Positions 51,611-60,714 of a stretch of 64,000 nucleotides of DNA are shown in pieces. Made by a program: the position numbers and the translations under genes. A model generated the notes under the pieces. The model was given only the letters and a program-made list of their open reading frames with translations, was not told the origin of the DNA and searched no databases. Each line of letters opens with the position of its first letter. Positions within the stretch are counted from its first letter, which is position 1. Source of the DNA: Deltaproteobacteria bacterium (GTDB lineage Bacteria; Myxococcota_A; UBA9160; UBA6930); NCBI GenBank assembly GCA_029261795.1, contig JAJDAP010000019.1, forward strand, positions 1-64,000, written 5' to 3'.

Positions 51611-52453
51611 TTGAGCGAACTCGGCCCTGACGATCTGGTACTGCATGCGGGCAGCTGCCAGAACCGGAGTTTCCGCGAACTGTGCGAAACCGCCGTGGCC
51701 GGCGGCTTCCGCGCGGTCACGATCTACCCGACCCACTACCGCGGCGCCCACGCCGAGGGCCTCTCGGACGCCGACCTCCGCCAGATCCTGGCCGACCACG
51801 ATCTGGTGGTGGCCGACCTCGACGCCGTGCTCGACTGGATTCCGGGCCAGGAGGTCCCACCGGCCTTCGCTGGCGGCGAGAAGCTCTTCTACGAGATCCA
51901 GGATGCGCTCGGCGGGATCAGCCTCAACCTGGCCTACATGGGCGGGCCCGTGGAGCCCGAACGGGCCGCCGAAGGAATGGCCGGCGTTTGCGAACGCGCG
52001 GGCCAGCGCGGCCTGGTCGTGACACTCGAGTACTTGCCGTGGTCCGGCATCCCCGACGCCGCGAGCGGCTGGGAAATCGTCCAACGGACGGGCTGTGAAA
52101 ACGCGACGCTCATGTTCGACGCCTGGCATACCTTCCGTGGCTCGACCGACGAGGCCCAACTCCGCGCGGTTCCGGGCGAACGCTGGGGAAGCATCCAACT
52201 CGACGACGCCCCGGCCGAAGCGCAAGCCGACCTCATCGCGGAAACACTCAGCGCCCGACTGCTGCCGGGCGAAGGCGACGCCCCGGTTGCCGAGTGGCTC
52301 GGCATCCTGCGCGAGAATGGCTGCCGCGTGCCGGTTGGCGTCGAAGTGTTCTCGGCGGAACTCGACGCGCTCTCAGCGAAGGAAGCAGGGCGGCGTCTCG
52401 GAGACACGAGCCGCGCGGTCATCGCGCGCGCGAACGAAGCGGCCGTCCGATGA
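51611..52453 (+). CDS. Xylose-isomerase-like TIM barrel protein
   Basis: A 280-aa sugar-phosphate isomerase/epimerase family member. Strands typical of the fold include LVLHAGSCQNRSF, LVVTLEYLPWSG and ATLMFDAWHTFRG; acidic residues and His there could bind metal. The TTG start is supported by GGAGGAG 4 nt upstream and by there being no better start. Overlaps the GNAT gene as ATGA. Substrate unknown. Confidence 0.75.
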   Translation: MSELGPDDLVLHAGSCQNRSFRELCETAVAGGFRAVTIYPTHYRGAHAEGLSDADLRQILADHDLVVADLDAVLDWIPGQEVPPAFAGGEKLFYEIQDALGGISLNLAYMGGPVEPERAAEGMAGVCERAGQRGLVVTLEYLPWSGIPDAASGWEIVQRTGCENATLMFDAWHTFRGSTDEAQLRAVPGERWGSIQLDDAPAEAQADLIAETLSARLLPGEGDAPVAEWLGILRENGCRVPVGVEVFSAELDALSAKEAGRRLGDTSRAVIARANEAAVR

Positions 52454-52938
52454 ACGCCACCGTTGCGCAAGCGAACCTCGCGAACCCCTCCGACGGCAAG
52501 GCGCTGCTCGCGGTGCTCGACTCCTATGCGAGCGACCCGATCGGCGGCGGCATCCCGCTCTCGGACGAGGTCAAGGCCCGCCTGATTCCCGAGCTCGCGA
52601 AACTGCCGAACGCACTGCCGCTACTCGCCTTCGATGGCGATGAGCCCATCGGCCTGGCGAATTGCTTCTTCGGCTTCTCGAGCTTCGCGGCACGACCGCT
52701 GCTCAACGTGCACGATCTCGCGGTCGTCCCTGCCAGGCGGGGACAGGGGATCGGCCGACTACTACTGGCCGAAGCCGAACGTCATGCACGGGAGCGGGGC
52801 TGTTGCCGCCTGACGCTCGAGGTTCAGGAAACGAACGAGCGAGCGCGCGGCCTCTACCGGAGCTTCGGCTTCCAGGATCTGGAAATCGGCAACGATGCGA
52901 TGCGGACGTTCTTCCTGAGCAAGCCGCTCGGCGACTAA
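52450..52938 (+). CDS. GNAT acetyltransferase
   Basis: A 162-aa N-acetyltransferase with the acetyl-CoA loop VVPARRGQGIGRLLLAEAERHARERG near residues 96-121 and ARGLYRSFGFQDL. Translationally coupled to the isomerase-like gene. Its TAA overlaps the stop of the convergent zinc-ribbon gene (shared CTAA). Confidence 0.85.
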   Translation: MNATVAQANLANPSDGKALLAVLDSYASDPIGGGIPLSDEVKARLIPELAKLPNALPLLAFDGDEPIGLANCFFGFSSFAARPLLNVHDLAVVPARRGQGIGRLLLAEAERHARERGCCRLTLEVQETNERARGLYRSFGFQDLEIGNDAMRTFFLSKPLGD

Positions 52939-53390
52939 CAATCACCGAGGAAGCTCAGAAACTCCAACGCCACGTAGATCGCGTCCGGCACCTGATCACC
53001 TGGGTGACTCTCGGCCATGTCGGAGACCTTGGCGAGTTCTCGCCGCGACACGAACACGCCCGAACACCCTGCGCAGCGATGGATGGTGCGCTCGCGCAGG
53101 CTCCCGCTCTCGAGCGTGTTCGCCTGGCAGCGCGGGCAGCTTCGAGATTCGAGCCCGGGAACGATCTTGAAGGTCCGATCCACTGAAACCGTGCTGCCGC
53201 CGGTGCTCGCCCGGTAGGCCTCCAACTCGCCCGCGTCGAACCAGGCACCTTCGCAGTTCGAGCAGAGGTCGACGTCAACGCCACCTATTCGATGCTCGGC
53301 CAGAATGGCCTGGCACTGCGGGCAGATCACACTGCCGGCCCCATCGTCACGCTGCGCCTCCCTGCCTGACATCGGACTCGCGCTCGGCAT
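52935..53390 (-). CDS. Double zinc-ribbon protein (TFIIB-like)
   Basis: Up to 151 aa with two zf-TFIIB-type groups: CPQCQAIL...LCSNCEGAWFDAGELEAY (residues 23-58) and CPRCQANTLESG...HRCAGCSGVFVSRRELAK (residues 85-122). Likely a small zinc protein of unknown role. The start is uncertain: ATG 53390, ATG 53372 or a later GTG; the first two overlap the upstream nitroreductase gene. Confidence 0.78.
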   Translation of the reverse strand: MPSASPMSGREAQRDDGAGSVICPQCQAILAEHRIGGVDVDLCSNCEGAWFDAGELEAYRASTGGSTVSVDRTFKIVPGLESRSCPRCQANTLESGSLRERTIHRCAGCSGVFVSRRELAKVSDMAESHPGDQVPDAIYVALEFLSFLGDC

Positions 53391-54021
53391 CGAAGCGGTT
53401 CCAGAAAAGCACCTCGTCGATGGGCTTTCGCGGGGGCGTGCCGTACTTCCCGATCGGCCAGCCGATCGGAATCAACGCCGTCGTCGGGCAACCCTCGGGA
53501 AGGCCCAACCACTCGTCGCACTCCTTCTGGAAGGAGCGGTGCAACGTGGTGAGGCTCGCACCGAGACCGACTGCACGGCAGGCAAGCAGGATGTTCATCA
53601 CTGCGGGCATGAGTGCCTGATCCTGCGCCTGACCGCGCCGCGTCCAACCCGCCACGAACAAGTGCACGGGCGCCTCGTGGAGATGCTCGGCCAGGTGGAT
53701 GGCCGCGCGCTGCATTTTCTTCTTGCGCTCGGGGAAGTCCGGATCCTTCTCCGCCAGCTCCACGGCGGGTTGGATGTACTTCAAGAAAATAGGGCGATAG
53801 CGGTCGGCCACCCAGCGACGCCGCCCGGGATCGGTCACGGCGATGAACTTCCAGGGTTGCCGATTCCCGCCGCTCGGCGCGAAGGTCCCGGCCTCGCACA
53901 CCTTGCGAATCAACGCATCCGGGACCGGGTCCGGCTTCAGCCGTCGGATCGCACGGGTGGTACGGATGGCTTCGAGGAGCGGTACGTCCTCGCCCAGGGT
54001 CGCGATGTCGATGGCAGTCAT
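53347..54021 (-). CDS. Nitroreductase
   Basis: A 224-aa FMN-dependent oxidoreductase: IRTTRAIRRLKPDPVPDALI near residue 19 binds FMN phosphate, CEAGTFAPSGGNRQPWKFIAVTD near 42-64, and LLACRAVGLGASLTTLH near 145. Paralogue-level relative of the protein at 12.9-13.7 kb but not close to it. Divergent from the alpha/beta hydrolase, 22 bp away. Confidence 0.88.
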   Translation of the reverse strand: MTAIDIATLGEDVPLLEAIRTTRAIRRLKPDPVPDALIRKVCEAGTFAPSGGNRQPWKFIAVTDPGRRRWVADRYRPIFLKYIQPAVELAEKDPDFPERKKKMQRAAIHLAEHLHEAPVHLFVAGWTRRGQAQDQALMPAVMNILLACRAVGLGASLTTLHRSFQKECDEWLGLPEGCPTTALIPIGWPIGKYGTPPRKPIDEVLFWNRFDAERESDVRQGGAA

Positions 54022-54043
54022 GGCGGCAAGCTAGACTGGGCGG

Positions 54044-54880
54044 ATGGCTGAAGCAAAACGCGTCTCGGTCGGCGAGCTCGACTTCCACTATCACGACGTA
54101 GGAACCGGCGAGCGCCCGTTCGTGCTCGTCCACGGCTTCACGGGGTCGAGCGACGATTTCGTCGATGCCCTGCCCCGGCTCTCACAGCGCGGCCGGACCG
54201 TCGCTCCGGACAACCGGGGCCACGGCGGCACTTCGAACCCGGGCAGCGGCTACAGCCTCGAAGGCATGGCGGAGGACTTTCGTGGCTTCCTCGATGCCAC
54301 GGGAATCGAGGCCTGCGATCTACTCGGCCATTCGCTCGGCGGCATGATCGCGTTGCGCTTCACGCTGGCACACCCACAACGGGTGCATTCCCTGGTGTTG
54401 ATGGACACGACCTCGCACGCGATCGACGGGGCTTCCACCGCGATGTTCGAGATGGGTGCCAAGCTGATGCGCGAACACGGCGGCGCCGCGCTCGTTGCGG
54501 CCATGCGTGCCGGGATTCCGGCCAGCCGCGACCCCGAAGGCCCGGCGGCCCGCAACATGCTCCGGATGGGCGAAGACGTCTACTGGGGCCGCATCGAGCG
54601 CAAGCTCTCCTCGATGGACCCTGAGGCGTTTCTCGGCCTGGCGCGTGAAATGGCCGAGCAGGAGTCGCTCGATGCCCGGCTGGGCGAGATCCGATGCCCG
54701 ACGACGGTGCTGGTGGGCGAGCGGGACGAGCCTTTCGTAGGGCCATCGAAGGATATGGCCGCCGCGATCCCGGACGCTGAGCTGGCGATCATCTCCGACG
54801 CCCAGCATTCCCCGCAGTTCGAGAACGAACCGATCTGGTTCGAGACGATCGAAGCCCACCTGGACCGTGCCCGCGGCTAG
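54044..54880 (+). CDS. Alpha/beta hydrolase
   Basis: A 278-aa alpha/beta-fold hydrolase: oxyanion HGFTGSS near residue 30, nucleophile GHSLGGM near 95, Asp in LVGERDEPF near 225, and His in SDAQHSPQFE near 252. Looks like the esterase/ring-cleavage hydrolase group (3-oxoadipate enol-lactonase-like). Convergent with the carotenoid oxygenase gene. Confidence 0.88.
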   Translation: MAEAKRVSVGELDFHYHDVGTGERPFVLVHGFTGSSDDFVDALPRLSQRGRTVAPDNRGHGGTSNPGSGYSLEGMAEDFRGFLDATGIEACDLLGHSLGGMIALRFTLAHPQRVHSLVLMDTTSHAIDGASTAMFEMGAKLMREHGGAALVAAMRAGIPASRDPEGPAARNMLRMGEDVYWGRIERKLSSMDPEAFLGLAREMAEQESLDARLGEIRCPTTVLVGERDEPFVGPSKDMAAAIPDAELAIISDAQHSPQFENEPIWFETIEAHLDRARG

Positions 54881-54919
54881 CGTTTCCGAGCCGCAGACGC
54901 GTTCAGGTGGATTCGAACG

Positions 54920-56254
54920 CTAGGCGTCCGGCGCCCAATTGCCGTGGAAGCCGAACGGAACGCGCCCCGGAAGCTCGATCACTGCGGCGGGCTCTCCCTG
55001 GAAATCCTGTGCATTCAGGATCACCACGTCGGCCGCGTTGCGCTTCTTGTCGTGCACGTACGAGAGCAACCAACCGTCGTCCTCGTCGGCGCCCGCGTGG
55101 CGCGGCACGAAGACCGGCTCCTGGAATTGGCGATGCTCGCCTTCGTTGCGCTCGAGGGTCTCGCCGGTCTGGAGATCGTGCTTCAACAAGCCACCGAAGA
55201 GGAGGCCCTCTCCGACGTGGCCGCAGTAGCCGTAGCGATAGGGCTTGCCGATCAGTCGCTCGTCGATGCGCGGGAACTCCTGAGCGCGTTCGTCGAGCCG
55301 GCTCTCCTTCACGGGACCGCCCTCGGGATCGATCAACCAGCGGTCGAGCGTCGGGATGCCGTCGTTCGGCCCGGTCATGTCCGTCGCGAACATCTTCGGA
55401 TGGCGCACGACGTCGAGCACCACGCGACCGTCCGAGTCTTCGTAGGAGTTCAGCGGGTGGAACAGGAAGCAGGGATCGACCTCGTGCCAGCTGATATCGG
55501 CGGCCTCGCCGTCACGCGGCAGCAAGCCGACCCGCGTGCCGTAGTCGTCGAACCAGCGGTAGGGAAGCGGGTAGTCCTGCTCGAGCAGCGCCGCATCGAA
55601 CAGCACCGGCATGTCGAAGACGATGAAGTAGTTCTCGGTGAGCGAGCAGTCGTGGACCATGGTCTTGCCGGCCACCGGGATCTCGATGGTCTTGCGAACG
55701 CGCCCGTCGGTGCCGACGACGTTGTACTGCAGCTCGTCGAGCCCCACGTAGTAACCGACCACGTGGAGTTCCCCGGTATCGGGGTCGCGCTTCGGGTGCG
55801 CGGAAAACGGGCCCGGCAGGGTTCCGTCGAAATCGGAAAACGCCACGGTATCGAGTTCATCCGTGAGCTCGACCGGATTCCCGCCGGCTTCTACGATCGC
55901 GAAGGTCTTGCCTGCGTGCGAAATAACATTGGTGTTCGCGGCACCGCCGCCGATCTCGCTGAAGCGGGGGCCCGGCGTCGCCGGCCAGCCCTTCACTTCG
56001 CAAACCCGGTCGTCGCGTACGAAGCGGCTGCGATAGTGCTCGGCCTTGCCGTCGCGCAACCACAGGCCGTGGACCAGACCATTACCGACGAACCAATGAT
56101 GGTTCGGGCCCGGTTCGCTCACCGGGTTGGGGCCGATGCGCATCAGGCGGCCATTCAGCTCGGCCGGAATCTCTCCCTTGACCGGCAGGTCGTGGGCCGT
56201 CGTCTCGTCGGCCACGGGTGCGTAGTTGTCCTCGAGATAGGCGTTGTCGGTCAT
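54920..56254 (-). CDS. Carotenoid oxygenase (RPE65/CCD family)
   Basis: A 444-aa Fe(II) seven-bladed propeller that cleaves alkene bonds of carotenoids, stilbenes or lignin-derived compounds. Candidate iron-binding His residues: AHPKRDP near residue 153, MVHDCSLTENY near 199, FHPLNSYED near 266, and the C-terminal FHGNW near 438. Characteristic LNGRLMRIGPNP at residues 33-44. Its start overlaps the TetR stop as ATGA, so the regulator is co-transcribed and likely senses the substrate or product. Confidence 0.92.
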   Translation of the reverse strand: MTDNAYLEDNYAPVADETTAHDLPVKGEIPAELNGRLMRIGPNPVSEPGPNHHWFVGNGLVHGLWLRDGKAEHYRSRFVRDDRVCEVKGWPATPGPRFSEIGGGAANTNVISHAGKTFAIVEAGGNPVELTDELDTVAFSDFDGTLPGPFSAHPKRDPDTGELHVVGYYVGLDELQYNVVGTDGRVRKTIEIPVAGKTMVHDCSLTENYFIVFDMPVLFDAALLEQDYPLPYRWFDDYGTRVGLLPRDGEAADISWHEVDPCFLFHPLNSYEDSDGRVVLDVVRHPKMFATDMTGPNDGIPTLDRWLIDPEGGPVKESRLDERAQEFPRIDERLIGKPYRYGYCGHVGEGLLFGGLLKHDLQTGETLERNEGEHRQFQEPVFVPRHAGADEDDGWLLSYVHDKKRNAADVVILNAQDFQGEPAAVIELPGRVPFGFHGNWAPDA

Positions 56255-56865
56255 CGGTCGTCTCCTTCGAGCGCGTGAATGGGAATGAAGCCCGCCAGGG
56301 CGGTATCAAGGATGGTTTCGAGCGAAGCGCCGCTCACTGCACCGAGCGCACCTTGCGACCACAGGGTCGCGACGCCGTGAACCAGCGACCAGAGTGCGGC
56401 GGCCAATGCGCGCGTATCGCACTCGGGTTCGAGGCCGGCGTCCTGGGCCACGCGAACCTGATGGAGGAGTTTGTCGAAGGCAGCGTCCGCATGCTGAGCG
56501 AACCCCGGATGGGCCCGGTCGAGGAGCTCCGGGCGAAACATCAGGGCGAACAAGCCCGGATTGGCGACCGCCTGCTCGACGTAGGCATGGGCGGCGCCGG
56601 CCAGCCGCAGTAGTGGCGAAGAACTGCCCCCGGGTACCTGGGCCGCGGCCTTGTCCATCGATTCCGCCAGGAGCTGGAAGCCGCGGCCGGCGACCTCGGC
56701 ACGCAGCGCGGCGAGGCTCGGGAAATGGCGTAGGGGCGCCCCGTGGGAGACGCCGGCCCTCCGCGCGATCTCGCGCAGCGAAAGCCCCTCGATCCCAGAC
56801 TCGGCCAGAAGCCCGAGTGCCGTCTGGACGAGGTGCTCGGCGGGGTCGGAGAGGTCACTTGCCAT
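56251..56865 (-). CDS. TetR-family regulator of the carotenoid oxygenase
   Basis: A 204-aa regulator: HTH SLREIARRAGVSHGAPLRHFPSLAAL near residues 29-54, C-terminal TetR_C-like domain with FALMFRPELLD. Two 13-bp palindromes touch the region 1-36 bp upstream of the ATG, giving a strong case for autorepression of this gene and the downstream oxygenase. Confidence 0.9.
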   Translation of the reverse strand: MASDLSDPAEHLVQTALGLLAESGIEGLSLREIARRAGVSHGAPLRHFPSLAALRAEVAGRGFQLLAESMDKAAAQVPGGSSSPLLRLAGAAHAYVEQAVANPGLFALMFRPELLDRAHPGFAQHADAAFDKLLHQVRVAQDAGLEPECDTRALAAALWSLVHGVATLWSQGALGAVSGASLETILDTALAGFIPIHALEGDDR

Positions 56866-56866
56866 G

Positions 56867-56900
56867 TAGACACTGTCTATTAAAATGTAGACAGTGTCAA
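56867..56900. promoter_or_regulatory. Paired TetR operator and -35
   Basis: TAGACA-C-TGTCTA (56867-56879, perfect) and TAGACA-G-TGTCAA (56888-56900, one mismatch), centres 21 bp apart, i.e. two helical turns. The distal copy contains a perfect minus-strand TTGACA -35. The proximal copy is one base from the ATG, so repressor would block both initiation and early elongation. Confidence 0.65.
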
Positions 56901-56929
56901 CAGTTTTCTTTCCCGGACACCCGGCTGGG

Positions 56930-57655
56930 CTAGATCATGCCCCCGTTCACCGAAATCGCCTGGCCGGTGATGTAGGCGGCTCCCTCTGAGAACAGGAATG
57001 CCACGGTTGCGGCGACCTCGTCGGGCGTCCCGAAACGGCCCAGCGGCACCCGCTTCGCCAGCGCGGCGAGTTTCGGATCTGCACTCATCTCGGTCTCGAT
57101 CAGCCCGGGCACCACCGTGTTGACGGTGATCTTCCGCTTGGCGAGTTCCAGCGAGAGCGACTTCGCCGCGGCGATGAGCCCCGCCTTGGAGGCCGCGTAG
57201 TTGGTCTGGCCGCGGTTACCCGAGAGTGCCGAGACCGAGGAGATCACCACGATCCTGCCCCCCGCATGGGCCCGCACCATCGGCATCACCAGGGGGTGGA
57301 GGACGTTGTAGAAGCCGCCCAGGTTGGTTTCGAGAACGCTGTCCCAGGCGTCGCCGGTCATCGCCGGAAAGGCGGCATCCGAATGGATTCCGGCACTGGC
57401 GACCACGCCCCAGAAGGCGCCGCGCTCGGCGACGGTGGCTTCGAGTTGGCCGCGGGCCTGCTCGCGGTCCGCGACATCGAAGCCGAGCAGCGCGCCCTCT
57501 CCCCCGGCCGCTTCGATTGCCGTGAGCGCCTCCTGCGCCGCGGCCTGCCCCGAGCGGTAATGGAGCGTCAGGTGGAAGCCCGCTCGCGAAAGTTCGAGGG
57601 CCGTCGCGCGGCCGATCCCGCCGCTCGCACCGGTAACCAGGACCCGCCGCGTCAT
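56930..57655 (-). CDS. 3-oxoacyl-ACP reductase-like SDR
   Basis: A 241-aa short-chain dehydrogenase of FabG type: GASGGIGRA near residue 9, catalytic Ser in VISSVSAL, Tyr/Lys in NYAASKAG near 154. Reads as the ketoreductase of the aryl-polyene-like cluster (ApeQ role), reducing the beta-keto group of the growing ACP-bound polyene. Last gene of the minus operon; overlaps the GT gene as ATGA. Confidence 0.85.
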   Translation of the reverse strand: MTRRVLVTGASGGIGRATALELSRAGFHLTLHYRSGQAAAQEALTAIEAAGGEGALLGFDVADREQARGQLEATVAERGAFWGVVASAGIHSDAAFPAMTGDAWDSVLETNLGGFYNVLHPLVMPMVRAHAGGRIVVISSVSALSGNRGQTNYAASKAGLIAAAKSLSLELAKRKITVNTVVPGLIETEMSADPKLAALAKRVPLGRFGTPDEVAATVAFLFSEGAAYITGQAISVNGGMI

Positions 57656-58383
57656 CGGCGCTGCCGCCCGAACAACTTGGGAATGCGCAGCAGCATTCCG
57701 CCCACCAACCGAACGTGGACCTTGGCGATCAACCAGGTGTCATAGCCGGCGGCGAAATGGGAGATTCCGCCCTCGTGATAGCGGACGTCGGTGGGCACGT
57801 TGACGATCTCGAGGCCTTGCCAGTAGAGGCGCACCGCGATCTCGGGATCGAAATCCATGCGGTCGCCCATCGGTGTCTCCTCGATCAGCCGAATCGTGGC
57901 GTCGAGGGGAAAGCAGCGGAAGCCACAAAGCGGGTCCTCGATGGCGAACGAGAGTGTCTCAACCCAGACCCAGAACTGTGAGAGCATCCGACCATAGAGG
58001 CGAAGCCTGGGCGCCGAGTCGTCGAAGACCGGGCGACCCAACACCAGCGCCTCGGGGAACTTCTGCGCGGCCTCGAGCAAGCGCGGGATGTCCTTCGCTT
58101 CGTGCTGACCGTCCGCGTCCAGTTGGAGTGCATGGCTGTAGCCGCGCTCGTGGGCGGTGCGGTAGCCGGTGCGAAGGGCGGCACCACGACCGCCGTTCTC
58201 GCGACGGTGGATCACCTGCACCCAGTCGTAGGCCGCTTCGACGCGTTCCAACTCGGCGCGCGTCTCCGCGTGGCTTCCATCATTCACGATCAAGCACGGA
58301 AGCCCGGTGAAGGCGATCGATTCGAGCACCGCCTCGATGGTGCTGCCGTGGTCATAGTTGGGAATCAGCAGGCAGGGGTTCAA
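57652..58383 (-). CDS. Family 2 glycosyltransferase
   Basis: A 243-aa GT-A-fold transferase: CLLIPNYDHGSTIEAVLESI at the N-terminus, LIVNDGS near 36, and LQLDADGQHEAKDI near 92 with the DxD-like Asp pair. The TTG start at 58383 overlaps the ligase stop (TTGA). GT2 genes are regular members of aryl-polyene clusters, where they are thought to help attach the pigment to a lipid carrier. Confidence 0.85.
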   Translation of the reverse strand: MNPCLLIPNYDHGSTIEAVLESIAFTGLPCLIVNDGSHAETRAELERVEAAYDWVQVIHRRENGGRGAALRTGYRTAHERGYSHALQLDADGQHEAKDIPRLLEAAQKFPEALVLGRPVFDDSAPRLRLYGRMLSQFWVWVETLSFAIEDPLCGFRCFPLDATIRLIEETPMGDRMDFDPEIAVRLYWQGLEIVNVPTDVRYHEGGISHFAAGYDTWLIAKVHVRLVGGMLLRIPKLFGRQRR

Positions 58384-59843
58384 ACCGGCTCCCCGGCGCT
58401 GGGCGGCCCCTCGAATAGCGTTCTCAGCAGCGGCACCGTCACCTTGCCCTGAGCGTCCTCGGGCAGCGCAGCGACGAATCGCCACGCCCGAGGAAGCAGG
58501 GTCCGTTCCCATTCGCTCGCGAGCGCATTGGATAGCGCCACGCCGACGTCGCGCCGACCTCCGTTCGCAAGCGCCTCCTCACCCGGCCGGGTCAACACCA
58601 CGACGGCGGCGACGCGACGCTCGCCCCCCAGCTCCAGCGGCAACAGGGCCGTGGCTTCGACCCATTCGTGCTCGAGCAGGCGCTCCTCCATCTCGGGAAG
58701 CGAGAGCCGCTTCTCGCCGATCTTCAGCACGCGATCGACACGGCCTAGCATCCGAAAACGCCCATCCGCCTGGAGTTCGACCCGGTCTCCCATCGCGAAC
58801 CCTTCGCCGGCCTCGTCCTGACTGACGAAGCGCGAATGCACCCGGAGCCGACCCTCTGGCTCATCCCGGGCGATTCGTACGGCGCGAAGCGGCGTCCACA
58901 GGGGCGAACTGTCCCGAGCGCTGCCCTGACGGCGCCAGGCCACGCCGCCGGTTTCCGTGGAGCCGAACAATTCGAGCGGCGCCCGCCCGCCGGCCTTCTC
59001 CCAGCGTCGGGCGGTTTCGGGGTCGAGGGGGCCCCCGGAGGAGAACACCACGCGGCACTGGCCCGCAATCCGTTCCAAACCATCGCGCTCCGCCAACCGC
59101 TTCAAATGCGCGGGGACACTGGCGAACGCACAGGGACCCTGGGCGGCCAAGCGAGCCGTCAGTTCCTCGGCGTGCAGTCGGATCCGAGCATCGAAGACGC
59201 GGCCCACGGCGAGTGGCCAGAGCAGCCGGAACAACATTCCGTAGAGGTGCTGATGCGAGGCGGAACCGAACACGGGCGCGTCCCCGACCTCGGCACCGAG
59301 CTCAGCGTCCAGCACCTGGACTTCATTCCCGAGATGGAACAACTGTTTGGGGACCGCCTTGCCCCGGCCCGTCGTTCCCGAGGTGAACAACTCCAACGCG
59401 GGCGCTTCGCGCGACAGCACACCGAAGAGGCCGAGCGGCACACTGCCGGCGGTAGGCTCGTGCTCGGTCGAGAGAACCGGGCGACCGGGCACTGCTACGC
59501 CCACGTCACTCACGGTGGCGATGACCAGATCTTGAAGGGCCGCCAATGCACCGGGCTGGGTATTCGGCGGACAGACGGCCACGCGCCCGGCGTGCCAGAG
59601 TGCAAACAGCCCGACCCCGAACGCGAAGGCATCCTGGGTTGCGAGCGCCACTGGGCCCGGCGGAAGCGCCGACACCTCGTCTCGAAGGCGTGCGACCGCG
59701 CCGCGGAACTCGCCCCAGTGGACAGGGCGATCGCCGCCCCGCACGTCGCTCCGCCAGGCAACCAGCGCATCGGCGTCGCGCGGCCGATCGAGCAGCCCAG
59801 CGAGATCGATGCCGCTGTCGCCCGGCCGGGCCGGATCAGCCAT
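58380..59843 (-). CDS. AMP-dependent ligase of the polyene cluster
   Basis: A 487-aa adenylating enzyme: ELFTSGTTGRGKAVPKQ near residue 151, ELFGSTETGG near 290, GDRVELQADGRFRMLGRVDRVLKIGEKRLS near 350-380. Similar to the acyl/aryl-ACP ligase that activates the aromatic starter unit (ApeH role; 4-hydroxybenzoate-like starter in related pathways). Starts 8 nt inside the acyltransferase gene. Confidence 0.85.
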   Translation of the reverse strand: MADPARPGDSGIDLAGLLDRPRDADALVAWRSDVRGGDRPVHWGEFRGAVARLRDEVSALPPGPVALATQDAFAFGVGLFALWHAGRVAVCPPNTQPGALAALQDLVIATVSDVGVAVPGRPVLSTEHEPTAGSVPLGLFGVLSREAPALELFTSGTTGRGKAVPKQLFHLGNEVQVLDAELGAEVGDAPVFGSASHQHLYGMLFRLLWPLAVGRVFDARIRLHAEELTARLAAQGPCAFASVPAHLKRLAERDGLERIAGQCRVVFSSGGPLDPETARRWEKAGGRAPLELFGSTETGGVAWRRQGSARDSSPLWTPLRAVRIARDEPEGRLRVHSRFVSQDEAGEGFAMGDRVELQADGRFRMLGRVDRVLKIGEKRLSLPEMEERLLEHEWVEATALLPLELGGERRVAAVVVLTRPGEEALANGGRRDVGVALSNALASEWERTLLPRAWRFVAALPEDAQGKVTVPLLRTLFEGPPSAGEPV

Positions 59844-60630
59844 CGAGACCGAGCGCCTTCTCGAAAGTCTCGTGCAGCTCCGCGGTCAAGCGCCGCGCCG
59901 CCCGCGAACGCGGCTCTCCGGCCGCCATCGACTCGACGTACGGGGCCATCGGAATGGTCGCGCCAACGCGAAGCGCGTACTCGAAGGCGCGGTCCGGTAC
60001 GTCCCACCAGGCCTGGTCCTTCATCAGGGTCGGTGGATCGCAGCTGGCGACGACCGGGATGATGTCTGTACCGGACTCGAGCGCCACCCGGGCAGCACCG
60101 CGATGGAACTCGCCGAGCCCGCCCTTCGGCGAACGCGTTCCTTCGGGGAACAACACGACCGAGTGGCCGAGTCGAAGTTGCTCGGCGCACTCCTTCACCA
60201 TGGTGCGCGCGCTCTGGTTCGAGATGTAGCCGGCGCCGCGAACCGTGCCGCCCATGAAGAAATTCGTCTGGTTCGAATGTTTGGTGACGACGACGGCATG
60301 GGGCATCTGCGACAGGACGACGACGGCATCGAGCAGGGTCGGGTGATTGGCCATCACCAGGACCCCGGGCTCGCGCAGCTTGTCGATGTTGCCAGGGGCC
60401 AGGCGCATCACGCCGAGGCCGCGAATCAAGAGCACGAAGTGGGCGAAGGCCCGGTTGACCGTCGCCTGGACCCGGAGCTGACGCTCGGCGGGATCCCGGC
60501 GAACCAGACGGAGCCAGGGAACCGTGATGGCGAAGATGCCGAGGGAGTAGAGCCCGAATGCGGCGAATCCGAATCCGGTGCGGGCTATGCGCCATGCCCG
60601 CGCGATCATTCGCGCTCCCTGCTCCATCAC
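59836..60630 (-). CDS. Lysophospholipid-type acyltransferase
   Basis: A 264-aa membrane-associated PlsC-like acyltransferase: one N-terminal helix (GFAAFGLYSLGIFAITVPWL), NHPTLLDA (HX4D) near residue 95 and FPEGTRS near 158. In aryl-polyene clusters such enzymes are thought to transfer the polyene to an outer-membrane lipid. GTG 60630 (followed by ATG) is preferred for GAGGGG 5-6 nt upstream; a longer frame starts at GTG 60681. Confidence 0.82.
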   Translation of the reverse strand: MMEQGARMIARAWRIARTGFGFAAFGLYSLGIFAITVPWLRLVRRDPAERQLRVQATVNRAFAHFVLLIRGLGVMRLAPGNIDKLREPGVLVMANHPTLLDAVVVLSQMPHAVVVTKHSNQTNFFMGGTVRGAGYISNQSARTMVKECAEQLRLGHSVVLFPEGTRSPKGGLGEFHRGAARVALESGTDIIPVVASCDPPTLMKDQAWWDVPDRAFEYALRVGATIPMAPYVESMAAGEPRSRAARRLTAELHETFEKALGLDG

Positions 60631-60714
60631 GCTCGCCCCTCGGATCCTCGCCACCGACGGTAGTGGAAGGGCCCTGCCCACGCATCCAGGCTCGAGAACG
60701 GCCAGCGCCCCATG

